Shown here: in pieces, positions 1-10,017 of the stretch | How the letters are laid out: every line of letters begins with the position of its first letter | Numbering within the stretch: the first letter of the stretch is position 1 | Source of the DNA: Ophiura sarsii | Taxonomy: Eukaryota > Echinodermata > Ophiuroidea > Amphilepidida > Ophiuridae | Assembly (NCBI GenBank): GCA_035610835.1 | Contig: CM069456.1 | Coordinates: 28,624,788 to 28,688,787 of the forward strand | Reading direction: 5' to 3' | Length of the DNA stretch: 64,000 nt | Position numbers and translations under genes: made by a program | Notes under the pieces: model-generated | Databases searched by the model: none | Seen by the model: only the letters and a program-made list of their open reading frames with translations | Told to the model about the DNA's origin: nothing

Positions 1-367
1 TCCACCAAGATTTGAAGGACATTGTTTTCGACGAATTGACGATTTTTTAAAAAAATTATACAACGCCTAACTTTCTACATATATTGAATGAATTTTAATC
101 AACACGTCAACCAACGGATGATAAAAGTACTTTTAACAACGTATTTTAAGCAACCTTTTTGCAATGTATATTCGTATTATTCTAGCCGTGTGACGATATA
201 CGCTTGTACTTGGTAGACAGTTTATATATCGTACGTCATAAACATCATCGCAAAGAAATATTCAATTATAAGGTACATGATTGGTTTGACTGACAATGAA
301 CTAATTTAATGATATTCCGATTATCATTCAGGGTGGGAAAGGCGAAAAACCATTTAGTTTATTGACC

Positions 368-825
368 TATACGTGAGCATATTTGTCTCAACGTTAATAT
401 GAAGACGGGCAACTTGTCAAGAATCTTTTAATAAATTATTAAGATACTTTGATTTGTATTGTTTATCTTTTTAATTTGATTTTTTCTTTGTTAAATACAT
501 TGGGATTGCAACACTTTGTATTGGTTAAATATAAGCCTTGATAGTAGTGTGTGCAAACGAATTATCAGAAATGCACTCCAATAAAATGCTTTTTTGCTCA
601 TATTCGATATCTGACTATCTTCCAAAGTGAATTTAGCTTAGTAGCCATATGATTCAGGCCCCCTCGTGGCGGCATACAAACTAGTGTAATCAAACGAGCA
701 TGCGTTTGGGAATATATTAAAACAATTAAATTATTATCAAATATTACTACGAATAGTATACATATACGTGAGCATATTTGTCTCAACGTTAATATGAAGA
801 CGGGCAACTTGTCAAGAATCTTTTA
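368..825. repeat. 63-bp direct repeat pair upstream of Ig gene 1
   Basis: The same 63 bases occur at 368-430 and 763-825 with no mismatch that I can see, 395 bp apart. The pair lies 260-720 bp upstream of the first Ig receptor start codon. The bases between them (431-762) are AT-rich and hold no recognisable gene. The pair could be a local duplication or the edges of an inserted segment. The rest of 1-1,084 shows nothing else I can name. Confidence 0.8.
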
Positions 826-1084
826 TAATATACAATAATGTATATGAAATTGTTTTGTCTTTTATATCATCAAACATTATAGAATATATTTGAGTAATTT
901 GGCAGAAACGCAAGGATATTTTACAGTGAGGTTGCGCGTATTAGTATTATAGTGTTTCTATACTCTCTTCGATATATGAATGACTCATATAATAATATAT
1001 GTGAACACGGACACTGATGATAAACGTACGGAACACAAGCGTTATTAAGGCATAGCACTCCTCCACCCAATCGGATTTTTCAAC

Positions 1085-2233
1085 ATGGCGGCGATAGTCA
1101 TATTCTCTTTGTTCGCTTCGATTTTACTATTACCATGTTCAGCTGAAACAACGGTTGCGATATCAACTGCTTCAGATTCTATTACAGATGGTGGTATTTT
1201 AACAATTGATTGCACCATTTCAAATATGCAGGATAGATATAAGGTTAATATATTTCGTGAGCGTAATGGTGAAACAGAGGAGATAACATTAGGCAGTGAC
1301 TATGTTTCATCATCACCGCTTGGACAGCGTGTATTCTTATCACAACGGACAGTAGATGGAACTCTCGTGTATTTTCTAACTATCTTGGATGTTACTATGA
1401 GTGATGAAGGAGAATATTTTTGTCAGGTTTTTAGCTATCGTCGAGGAAAAATTGCTGAAGATTCTATAAACATCAGATTATATTCGTTTCCAGATACAAT
1501 ATATCCAAGATGTGATAGTGACCCGGCACAGCCGATTGCCCTGTACCCGCGCTATAGGGTGTCATTGGCATGCAGTTCCGAAAATGCATATCCAGATATA
1601 CAAATGCAATGGACAAAGGGTAACCAATATACTATAATATCGGGGCAAAATACGTCAAACGGTAATATGGTATCCTCTGAAACTGTTTTTATTACTGAAA
1701 AATCACACCATGGAGCTTACTTTGTATGTACAATTACAAGTCCGGGATTCCCAGGACGTGAGAGGTCTTGTACAATCGGTCCTATTACAATTCTACAAAG
1801 TCAAGTTATAGAACCAGTAATTGATGTTGCGCCGATTGTAATTGAGAATGACAAATCAGATATTAACCAGCATCCGTCAGTACCGGGTAAATGCGACACT
1901 TCATGTTCTCCTCCAGATGAATCTACGATATTTTACATGATAATTGCCACCTCAGGAGCAACCGTTTTATGGATTATATTCCTTACCACTACAATAATGG
2001 GATATTACAGAGATAACGAAGTGTCTACTTCTATCAACGAGGCGCGGAGGAGTACCCATGATGCGAACGACGGGAGTGAACCAGTGTATGTGTCACTACA
2101 AAGGCGTCGCGATAACGAACGGAATTCAATGTACATGACACTTGAAGATCCGAACAATCCAGGAAGTAAAATTATAATGCCAAAAGAGGTTTTCGATGAA
2201 TTCTATAGTACATTAACGATTAAGAAGGTTTAA
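1085..2233 (+). CDS. Ig receptor 1: two-Ig-domain type I membrane receptor with three-tyrosine tail
   Basis: A 382-residue protein in one exon, without introns. A signal peptide spans residues 1-20 (hydrophobic run, then CSA). Ig-like domain 1 lies at about 25-132 (Cys43, and Cys113 in DEGEYFC); its strand-C Trp is missing and VNIFR sits there instead. Ig-like domain 2 lies at about 143-236 (Cys163, Trp176, Cys215, plus Cys143 and Cys229). A stalk with Cys270 and Cys274 follows, then a TM segment at about 282-306. The tail carries Tyr335 (YVSL), Tyr350 (SMYMTL, a full ITIM-type site) and Tyr374 (YSTL). The start is favoured because AACATGGCG recurs at the start of Ig gene 3 and a signal peptide follows at once. 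An inferred role is a cell-surface recognition receptor signalling through SH2 proteins. The ligand is unknown and I recognise no named orthologue. Confidence 0.88.
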   Translation: MAAIVIFSLFASILLLPCSAETTVAISTASDSITDGGILTIDCTISNMQDRYKVNIFRERNGETEEITLGSDYVSSSPLGQRVFLSQRTVDGTLVYFLTILDVTMSDEGEYFCQVFSYRRGKIAEDSINIRLYSFPDTIYPRCDSDPAQPIALYPRYRVSLACSSENAYPDIQMQWTKGNQYTIISGQNTSNGNMVSSETVFITEKSHHGAYFVCTITSPGFPGRERSCTIGPITILQSQVIEPVIDVAPIVIENDKSDINQHPSVPGKCDTSCSPPDESTIFYMIIATSGATVLWIIFLTTTIMGYYRDNEVSTSINEARRSTHDANDGSEPVYVSLQRRRDNERNSMYMTLEDPNNPGSKIIMPKEVFDEFYSTLTIKKV

Positions 2234-2383
2234 CTTCCAATACTAATTTGTACCAGATATGACCAACTAATGAGAAGCGCTGTATATGTAATTTTCTAGG
2301 GTTGTCACTGCCAAATATTTAATCAATGTGTACAATTTTATATTATAGGCCTACCTATTTGCAAATAGCTTATTTCTGAACCA

Positions 2384-2389
2384 AATAAA
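2384..2389 (+). other. candidate polyadenylation signal of Ig gene 1
   Basis: AATAAA stands 150 bp after the stop codon of Ig gene 1, with a second AATAAA shortly after (near 2,404). This gives a short 3' UTR. The stretch from here to about 2,730 holds no gene I can see. Confidence 0.5.
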
Positions 2390-2833
2390 GAATATATAGT
2401 TAAATAAAACGTACCATGTCGTCGTTCATCCTACAAAACAGAATACGCATAAAATGTTAACATAGCTATGCTCGGTGTAATGTAGGTTTATAAAATATAA
2501 TAAATTATAAGATGTGAAAGAAATAAACTATAAAACTAATCATGTCAAAAGCTGTATTTGATTTCTAATGGCAAATTGTTATAAGCAATGCGTAAAATGC
2601 ACATAGGGGGTTTAAAAGTGGGCCCACGTTTTATGTAGGTTTTGATTTTAGGGGTCAACATTTGGCTGTTCCTGCCCAACGACGGTATATAATATATGTA
2701 GTGGACCCGTTGCTATGTTATTGTCCAAGCATGTATATGGCCATGTGTTTTAAGCTCGCCTCCTTTCGCGTTACACATGGAATTTTGCTTTCGCGACATG
2801 ATTTTAACTTTACACATTTATATTTGCTTGTAA

Positions 2834-2858
2834 CCCCCCCCCCCCCCCCCCCCCCCCC
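2834..2858 (+). repeat. poly(C) run of 25 bases
   Basis: An uninterrupted run of 25 C inside the TIR element. The inverted second copy of the element has only a short G run (about six bases) at the matching place, so the run expanded in this copy. The complementary strand is G-rich and could form a quadruplex. Confidence 0.9.
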
Positions 2859-3337
2859 TAAGGTAGTAAAAGTATACATTTTCTGAAGGGAAATAGCATG
2901 AGAAAACCAAATATGCCATTGAAATTATAGTACGACTAAGGACTAAAATGGTATCATTCACAATGTTCGGGGAAATATCAGAGTTTTTAATTTTAATTTG
3001 AGATCCATATATTTTTTTATACCTACCCCTATCATTATTTACTTTACATATTTAAATTCCTCATGGAATTACCCATCAGATGATATATATTTGTCAAAGG
3101 GTACTGCGTCGGTAAGGTAATTAAACCGGCTAGTGAATATCTCCATTTTTTATTTTTTATATTTTTATAATTTTCAGAAATATTTGTTAAGGATGTACCC
3201 TTTCCTGATCTATTCTGCATTTCTAAATTCCTCTAGTTACAAGCTTTCCAAAAATGTATACTTTTGCTATCATAGGTTGAAAACTTTTTCTGATATAGTC
3301 ATTTTTATGAATCCGGTAAATTGAGGCTGATTATTCA

Positions 3338-3448
3338 TGTTTATTATTATTATTACAGAGCATTTATAAGGCGCTTTTCCAAAAAAGATCAAAGCGCCGT
3401 ACACAATACAAATAACAACATTATAAAATATTAAAAATATAGATTTAC
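3338..3448 (-). mobile_element. LINE 3'-end fragment inserted in the TIR element
   Basis: About 110 bp begin with a (TTA)n tract and continue with a sequence that on the minus strand ends in a GCGCCTTATAAA-type tail, typical of LINE or SINE 3' ends in marine deuterostome genomes. The inverted copy at 41.7 kb lacks exactly this piece and joins the two flanks directly, giving an empty site. The same tail type recurs at 12.48 and 14.56 kb. Confidence 0.7.
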
Positions 3449-3900
3449 TGTGTGGCGAATAGGAAGAAAAACTGATGATCATGGTCTTATCCATAATTAA
3501 TTAGTTGTTACAAATAGTTGACAAGTCTGTTGAACTACAAACTTAAAAACTACTAAATATCCTTTAAAATAAGACCAGAATGGTGTTTGTAACATTAGGG
3601 GATGACTAGTTATTGTAAAAAGAACAAAGCATGGGATTATCCCCATATAGTTTGTACAGGCGGCACCCTTTCGACGGCACCCCTTCCGACACCACCCCTG
3701 GTCCCCAAACTTCAAACAGCTATATCTCCCCAACTGTATTAGCTATACCAATGCCATTTTGCAGACAGATAGCTTGTTATTAGGGCTTTAAAATGATACC
3801 AAATTTGTGGTTTTAAATATATTTAAAGAACATGACAGCATAAAACTAAAAAGTGTAACAGCACCACCCTATTGGGAGGCGAGTTCATAACGCGTGACCA

Positions 3901-4178
3901 TATATGAAGAGCTGTTTTGCAAAAGGGCTTACATCCACGTCTGCATGTTACTCATTTTGCATTGAATGGATGGCTATTCATTATGTGGAATGTGGCTTGT
4001 ACTGTTGGTGCCTCAATTGGCGTGCATGTACTAATCCAAGTCATAGAAACAGTAATGGACACAGCCATACAATAATTTGATTAATTCCATGGACTTGTCA
4101 ATGCAAATTCACTAATGCATAATGAGTAACATGTGGAGGTGGTCTGTAGGCCCTTTTGCAAAAAAAGCTCGTCATATA
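3901..4178. mobile_element. fold-back (hairpin) element
   Basis: Arms of about 63 bp at 3,901-3,963 and 4,114-4,178 are imperfect reverse complements of each other. Both contain TTTTGCAAAAGGGC and a GTTACTCATT block. They surround about 150 bp of unremarkable sequence. The element abuts the right end of the TIR transposon. No ORF is present. It is probably a MITE. Confidence 0.65.
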
Positions 4179-4930
4179 TCAAGTTATACTGGATAAGGAG
4201 GCAGAGTGTTCAATTCGATGAAGAGCGAAATATAAAAGTTAGACCTTTAACTTCTATATACATGTATATAGTCACCGGTTATGTATACGTTATCATGTAT
4301 TACTAGTGTAATATTTTTCATAACTGTTTTAGGAGTATGTGGTAATTATATGCAAATTCATGAACATTGTTTATTTTGATATAACTGTTTAGTATTGGGA
4401 TGATATCCCTACATATGATTTATAACTATGATAGAGAGAAAGGGAGCCCTCTATAATTTGGATAGTGCTGTATGACAGGCTGCCTGTGAGACAGGTGGTT
4501 TTTAGCAAAAAAAACCCCACATGGCTGACTCCATGACAAGAAGCATGGTTCTGGTGAAGACACACCAGCAGCGTTCAACCGTCGTTCAATCGGCTTTTCT
4601 TTTCATCAAACTCTTAATTTTCATTGAACTATAAATTAATTCAAGCAAACTAATTCAAGCAAAACCTTGGGTTACCGCTTCATTATGTGTATAATTCCTA
4701 GGAAATACCTATCATATGATGTTGTGGAGGCGTGCTGGTCAAACCATCTTAAAAAGGTTACATTTCGTTACAACTGTATTATATCTCCTTGTTGAGTCAT
4801 AGTTTACAATCTGTAATATGTATATGGTGTAAGTTTACTTTCCAAACAGAAAAGTGTATTAAACATATGGAATGTGAAATTTTATTCCATTCGCGTTCAT
4901 TTTAGTTCATATTATTCCATTATCTTCAAT
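4179..4930. other. no gene seen
   Basis: AT-rich sequence without a long ORF or a repeat shared elsewhere in the window that I could find. Confidence 0.5.
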
Positions 4931-4932
4931 TC

Positions 4933-5106
4933 CATGTCATGTCATGTCATGTCACGTCATGTCATGTCATGTCACGTCATGTCATGTCATGTCATGTCAT
5001 GTCATGTCATGTCATGTCATGTCATGTCATGTCATGTCATGTCATGTCGTGTCATGTCATGCCGTGTCATGTCATGTCGTGTCGTGTCATGCCATGTCAA
5101 GTCTTG
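4933..5106 (+). repeat. (ATGTC)n pentanucleotide microsatellite
   Basis: About 34 units of ATGTC with scattered T-to-C changes (ACGTC, CCGTG). Because the unit is five bases and has no stop codon in any forward frame, it creates three overlapping Met-Ser-Cys-His-Val ORFs that are artefacts. The following 5,107-5,715 shows nothing recognisable. Confidence 0.95.
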
Positions 5107-5713
5107 TCATTGCCTGTCATTATAAAACATTGCACATAACCTCAATGTACACCTAGTACATAAAGTCCCTGACCAGGTGCTTTGAGGTTAGCTAATTCAA
5201 AATAGATAATCGGTACCAAAAATCTGAGATAAGTATTAAATGAGCAAATGTCTTCTCCGCAGTTTGATACCTCATTCAACAAAATCAAATGGATACTTTT
5301 AACGTTATGGCGATTTCAATGACCGCGCATAACAACAGCAAAGTTGCACTAGGTATAGGAAATCATTGATTTGTGTGTGATTACGCACTGAAAAAACTCA
5401 CACCTAATCAGCTAAGACTTTTATTCTTCACAGCTAGTCACACCCTTTGTAGACCCATTCATCTGGCTCGTTCAGATAGCACACAGTTATGACAGTTACG
5501 ACCAGCTAGCGAAACCATAACCAACATTTGGATAGGCTAGTTAAAATGCGTAATAATAACATCGTAGCACGGGCGTAGTTCACAGAAAGTTCACTGTACG
5601 CTAGTCATATTCGACTTGCCCACGTTTTATTGTATTATATATTATTGTTAAAACAGATTAGCTTTATTCCGTAAAAAATCATATCGATTAAAATTCCAAT
5701 CGCTGTCAGCCAA

Positions 5714-5785
5714 CTCCTCGTGGTTTAATGGCTATCGAACAGGGTCCATGAACGATAGGTTACTGGTTCTAATCCCGGTGTCGTA
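5714..5785 (+). repeat. tRNA-like head of a SINE (degenerate)
   Basis: An A-box-like sequence TGGTTTAATGG at 5,721-5,731 and a B-box-like GGTTCTAATCC at 5,765-5,775 (one base off the usual GGTTCGANTCC) have the spacing of a tRNA gene. I cannot pair an acceptor stem and the T stem is imperfect. I read it as a decayed tRNA-derived SINE head, not a functional tRNA. Confidence 0.4.
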
Positions 5786-6156
5786 GAATTTTGCGTATAA
5801 ACCATGTTTGATATTTTTTCGACAAAGGATATAATGTAAGTACAAGTACAAAACACTTGTTTACATACATGTATATCAGTTTCAATCTAAATGTTGTTTA
5901 CGGTAAATAAATTCGCGACCGGTTAGTATGTATAAGCCTATGGCGTTCTCCGAGCTTTTAAAACGACTTTCGTGTGGAAAGCAGTATTACAACTAAACAC
6001 AACCTCTAGCATGTAAAGAGTGAAGATTACTTAGATTTATTTTAAACGCTGGCGTATACTGCTCACCAACGACAGTTTTACGGGCCCATAATTAATAGGG
6101 TGCGATAGGCGGGGCTTCAACACCAATCTCTGACTCAAAACGATGCCGAATTAATA

Positions 6157-6190
6157 TACGAGGGTCATTCGATAAGTTCTACTCCAACTT
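6157..6190 (+). mobile_element. mariner-like terminal inverted repeat (single end)
   Basis: The sequence TACGAGGGTCATTCGATAAG resembles the outer end of mariner elements (ACGAGGG followed by TTCAAWAAGTT in the family) and sits next to a TA. I do not find a matching right end nearby. The call rests on family resemblance only. Confidence 0.4.
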
Positions 6191-6264
6191 CATAGCATCG
6201 ATAATATGAAAGTCAGCCTCGTGACCTTCGTCAAGAGTGTAGCTCTAAACCTTTACTACACGTG

Positions 6265-6785
6265 AACGATTTGTGGATGATCTTACGCTGGGTGAGACAA
6301 TCAATGTTAAAAACAAAGGCACGGTCGTCTCCAATATCATCTTGATGAATTCAGTGTCTGGTGCGATCGCAATGATATGTTACCAAAACCATCCATATGC
6401 CATATAAGGAATGTTTCTTTTTAAAAAATCTTTCCGTTTATCCATCATAAATGTTGTCTGGTGAAACACGTTTAAAAACCTGTCGACAATTTAAAACTCC
6501 TTGGTGTCCTTATACAGAAAAATATAAAATGGGACAAGCAGGTGACTGAAATGATCAGCAGAGCATCAAGAAGCTTATTTTTGTTGTATGGTGCTCCAGT
6601 TGAGGATATTCTGGCTGTGTAGCTGTGTATCAAACCTATAGTAGACCTCTTCTCGAGTATGCCTGCCCGGTGTGGCATACATCCATCACCCATGAGCATA
6701 GTAAGCATATTGAGATGCTGCAAGAAAGATCTTGTACGCTCAAAACCACTAAAAACGGCCAATTACGCATAATACGTGTCGCAAA
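6265..6785 (+). pseudogene. LINE reverse-transcriptase remnant
   Basis: Reading the + strand in shifting frames gives a FVDDLTLGETI block near 6,268 (the RT catalytic F/Y-x-D-D region), then NLKLLGVLIQ with KWDKQVTEMISRASRSL from about 6,500. Next come RPLLEYACPVWH near 6,635 and an IEMLQERS block. These are the hallmark order of the RT and post-RT region of CR1- or Jockey-type LINEs. Frames are broken by stops (for example TAG near 6,620) and indels, so it is dead. A short (AAAT)n tail follows near 6,785. Confidence 0.75.
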
Positions 6786-7592
6786 TAAATAAATAAACTT
6801 ATTATCGTTGTTATTAATTAAAAACTGATAAAGCCAAAGTGTCAATATTAATGTGAGTGGAAGAGTAGAAAGAAGAAAAATTGAAGGCATGTCGTACCGT
6901 ATGTGGGGATCAAACCGGGGTTCTGTGATTTACAATTCAAAGGACAAGGTGTCCAAGCCACGGAAGTATCTGTGTTAAAAGTTGTGTTATAATGGTATTA
7001 TATCAGTGAACTACTTGTTTACATCAGATGCTTGTGTTTGTCCTTACAATTGTGGTTTTGGTGCAATATTTGTGTGTGCCCTCGCCCAAAATATGTTTAT
7101 AATGTCATGATAGTCCTTATTTGAAAAAGCAGTAAACAACTTCGAAATTTGTGGCCACAAAATGACGTCATTTTGTCCGGACCGCAGGCCAACTCATCGT
7201 GATTCATTATTTACACTCACCTATGACCTATCGAGTGACGACATATTTTTGATATTACGGAGGACCATTCACGTCAGAATTTTACAGTAATGTATAGGTT
7301 AACACTTGGCATATGCGACAATTCATTTTGTAAGGAGACGATGCTGATTACTGTGGATAGTTACCTCGTTAGTTAATATTCTGGTGTTACTCACCAGTTT
7401 TGCTCTCAGAATTACATCGTTAGTAAATCACGTTATGATTATGGCATAACTACTAGGGAGGTTGCCTACCTCCCTATTAAGTTACGCCAGTTTGGTGCAC
7501 TCGGCCGTAGGCATGGTAGGTGTTACAATAGTTTTGAGAACATTTGAATTTTCCCAAATTCTGATATCCCAATTGGCCTTTTTTAGTGGTTT
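6739..7592. repeat. 27-bp inverted repeat pair
   Basis: The bases at 6,739-6,765 reappear as reverse complement at 7,566-7,592 with one mismatch (core TCAAAACCACTAAAAA). The left copy interrupts the LINE remnant just where its reading frame departs from the expected RT pattern. This suggests the ends of an 854-bp insertion, but I see no clear target duplication. Confidence 0.5.
6890..6965 (-). repeat. tRNA-like head of a SINE, minus strand
   Basis: On the minus strand an A-box-like TGGCTTGGACA (complement of 6,950-6,960) precedes a B-box-like GGTTTGATCCC (complement of 6,906-6,916) at tRNA-like distance. An AACCCCGG block stands before the B box. The acceptor ends do not pair clearly, so this reads as a tRNA-derived SINE remnant. 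Confidence 0.4.
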
Positions 7593-7630
7593 TGAGCCTG
7601 TAGACTCATGCTTGGCAGTAGGTACGAACA

Positions 7631-7828
7631 CTATGACACTGCCCTCTTCGAATTGATAACCTCAGCGACCGCCGGGAGCAACTGGTTTTGAAATTCGGCC
7701 AGAAGCTCCTCAATTCGGAGTGCCACCAACATATGCTCCCTGCAAAAACCACAACAACGTATCCCCTCGTGGACGTCTTTTGGCAAAACACTGCAACTAT
7801 AAAAATGTGACTTTTGAGATAAAATCAT
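7631..7828 (-). other. unrecognised short reading frame, possible coding remnant
   Basis: A 65-residue minus-strand frame contains CCGFCREHMLVALRIEEL and a Leu/Ala-rich amphipathic stretch, then runs into the SINE and insert region. It could be an old exon or a transposon ORF1 remnant. I do not recognise the family and there is no convincing start or splice context. Confidence 0.2.
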
Positions 7829-8087
7829 TTGTCAGCAATTTGGGGGGCGCTGATTCTATTTTAATTGAATTCAATGTATTTTTTGGCAAAACACTGTAAC
7901 TCAACAAATGTAATTGTATCTTCAAAATAATCATATATGTAAACCTAATAAAGTACAAAACTATCCCGCAATTCATGTTTTCATTACTACTGAAATAATT
8001 TCACAAATATAAAAACGCATTCATAAAAACTTTAAAGCTCAATTTCTCAATATGACAATTTTGGAGTTGCAGTGTTTTGCCAAAAAA
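7778..8087. repeat. three copies of a TTTTGGCAAAACACTG motif
   Basis: The block TTTTGGCAAAACACTGYAAC occurs at about 7,778-7,797 (+), 7,881-7,900 (+) and inverted at 8,066-8,085. The two outer copies could pair as a hairpin around AT-rich sequence. This looks like a MITE fold-back remnant. No gene is present. Confidence 0.6.
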
Positions 8088-8199
8088 GGGCCGCTCAGGA
8101 ACCACACAAAATACCAGGAATCAAAAACAAGAACTGTGAGTTATTCCAATTCAACTATCCCATATGTCATAAATAAAATGAATAAATAATAAATGATAA

Positions 8200-8310
8200 T
8201 TGCTATGTTTCACTTATAGCAATTATCATTTACTATAAGTGAAACATAATAGCAATAATCATTTACTATACTCGTGTAGTAACTAATAATTGCTATATGT
8301 TTCACTTTTG
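8200..8310. repeat. nested AT-rich inverted repeats
   Basis: Blocks based on ATAATTGCTAT and GTTTCACTTATAG alternate in both orientations, giving overlapping hairpins. The sequence from 8,310 to 8,665 shows nothing further. Confidence 0.6.
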
Positions 8311-8668
8311 TTCTGATGTGGTCAAAGCTGGAGAGACATTTTGGAAACGAAAATGGAAAATAACCCTAATAATGATTACGTGTATCTCTTTTTTTCCTCC
8401 GTAATGTATGGTTAGATGATCAAGAGCACGATTTTAATACTGTAAATGGAAAACAATGGATGATATCCAAATATAATGTGATATTGTCATGTATATGTAA
8501 ATAAGATAAGCTATATTAAATGTTGTAGGCTTGCAAATAGTATAACATCAACTCGAAAGTATTGCTAGGCTTTTAGTAATACTAGAATACTGCTAATCGG
8601 TCAATTCCGTTGTTACAATTTATGTTACAGTGATGCCGTGTAGTTGTATGTTCAATCGTTATTGGGAA

Positions 8669-9028
8669 AAGTGTACTTTAGGTCCCAGATATTGATATAC
8701 CAGTATCATTCTATACTGGAACATAAACATTGCCAGCATCGGTCGATACAGGTACGATTTTACTGTTTCAGTATCGGTCGATACTGGAACACCAAATTGT
8801 GTTCCAGTATCGAGCGATACTGGAACATTTGATACAAGTGAGATTTTTCCCAGTATTGAACGATACTGGTACATAATTTATTTCCAGTATCGCCCGAAAC
8901 TGGTACATTTTATATGTCCCAGTATCGGCCGATACTCGAACACACACTTTGTACCAGTAGGATACTGGGTGTTCCAGTATCGGACAATACTAGGACAGTC
9001 TAGAATTTGGGACCCCTAAAGTACACTT
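8669..9028. mobile_element. TIR-bounded array of 20-bp palindromes
   Basis: Eight clear copies of the near-palindrome CCAGTATCGNNCGATACTGG lie at about 8,700, 8,733, 8,768, 8,804, 8,850, 8,884, 8,919 and 8,974, with a decayed one near 8,954. Spacing is 33-55 bp. The copy at 8,801-8,826 is a 26-bp palindrome apart from its two central bases. The array is enclosed by inverted ends AAGTGTACTTTAGG (8,669) and its complement near 9,012-9,028. No ORF is present. Confidence 0.8.
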
Positions 9029-9122
9029 TAACCTTTATTGAATGACCATCGTAAAGTAAACTAATACAAGTCAAATTAAATCACGTTTGTTTGCATTTAA
9101 TTTCAATTATATTTTTTCTTAA

Positions 9123-9749
9123 GGGGGGTGTGGACTCTCAGGTACAGCCTCCGTAAAACTGCCATAACTTCTTCAATATTCATTTAATCTTTATAAACGT
9201 ATACAGTTTTTTGCAGTAAAGGGTTCAATGAATCCAACCATGATAATGAAATTGACAATTTTGGAAAAAATTATAAAAACACGTTTTTTGACCCATTTGT
9301 TTTGGAGGTTTGGAAAAGATAACTCAAAATATATTTTGTTAAATTTTGTCATACTAGTTTTATGATAATCCTGATAACATTCCCCTGTTTTGTTTTTTGT
9401 TTGTTTTTTGTTTTTTTTAGTTATAGACCAAAAAGTGCCAACAAATGGGATTTTTCCTCCAAAAATAAAACATATATTAAAAAAAAAACTCTCCTGGGGG
9501 AATGTTATCAGGATTATCATAAAACTAGTATGACAAAATTGTGATATATTTTGAGTTATCTTTTCCAAACCTAAAATGGGTCAAAAAACGTGTTTTTATA
9601 ATTTTTTCCAAAATGGTCAATTTCATTATCATGGTTCGATCCATTGAACCCTTTTCTGCAAAAAAGTGTATACGTTTATAAAGATTAAATGAATATTGAA
9701 GAAGTTACGGCAGTTTTACGGAGGCTGTACCTGAGAGTCCACAGCCCCC
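9123..9749. mobile_element. TTAA-flanked hairpin MITE (piggyBac-like)
   Basis: Two arms of more than 200 bp are near-perfect inverted repeats, starting GGGGGGTGTGGACTCTCAGG on the left and ending in its complement. The element is flanked on both sides by TTAA (9,119-9,122 and 9,750-9,753). TTAA duplication is the piggyBac hallmark. ORFs called inside simply read through the palindrome arms. The following 9,754-10,015 holds nothing I recognise. Confidence 0.85.
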
Positions 9750-10017
9750 TTAAATTGCTCTGTATGTGATTACAATTTCTTTTTAATTGTAAATATGGGA
9801 ACTAACCTACTAAAATGATTTTTTGAAAATCACCGGAGACAGTTTGGTTATTTACTTGTACAAGACTTACTAGTACAGGATCTTGAAAACTTGCCACTTT
9901 TTCTGAAAACGTTGTTTGAAAAAATATGACCATTTGGGAAAGTAAACATGATATAAGTGTTTCAATTTCTCAAAACATCTAATTGTGTGTGGAGTTATGC
10001 AAACATACGTGAACATA

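Larger units (their letters stand above)
2738..3900 (+). mobile_element. TIR DNA transposon (non-autonomous), copy 1
   Basis: The element is bounded by imperfect terminal inverted repeats of about 28 bp (tips TGGCCATG and CGTGACCA, both leading into a CTCGCCTCC motif) and flanked by TA. A second copy lies inverted at 41,272-42,327 and aligns along nearly its whole length, which fixes the ends. There is no transposase ORF; short ORFs inside are not conserved between the copies. This copy holds a 25-base poly(C) run and a LINE 3'-end insertion that the other copy lacks. The TA duplication suggests a Tc1/mariner-type mobiliser, which is inference. Confidence 0.8.

Noticed and set aside
1085..2233. 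Classical ITAM in the receptor tail
   Set aside because: The YxxL sites are 15 and 24 residues apart, wider than the usual ITAM spacing; only the middle site fits an ITIM.
4874..5156. Three overlapping Met-Ser-Cys-His-Val ORFs
   Set aside because: They are translations of an (ATGTC)n microsatellite in three frames.
5714..5785. Functional tRNA gene
   Set aside because: A and B boxes are present, but no acceptor stem pairs and the T stem is imperfect; better explained as a SINE head.
9191..9568. 125-residue minus-strand ORF
   Set aside because: It lies across the arm of a hairpin MITE and reads through the palindrome; no protein-like composition.
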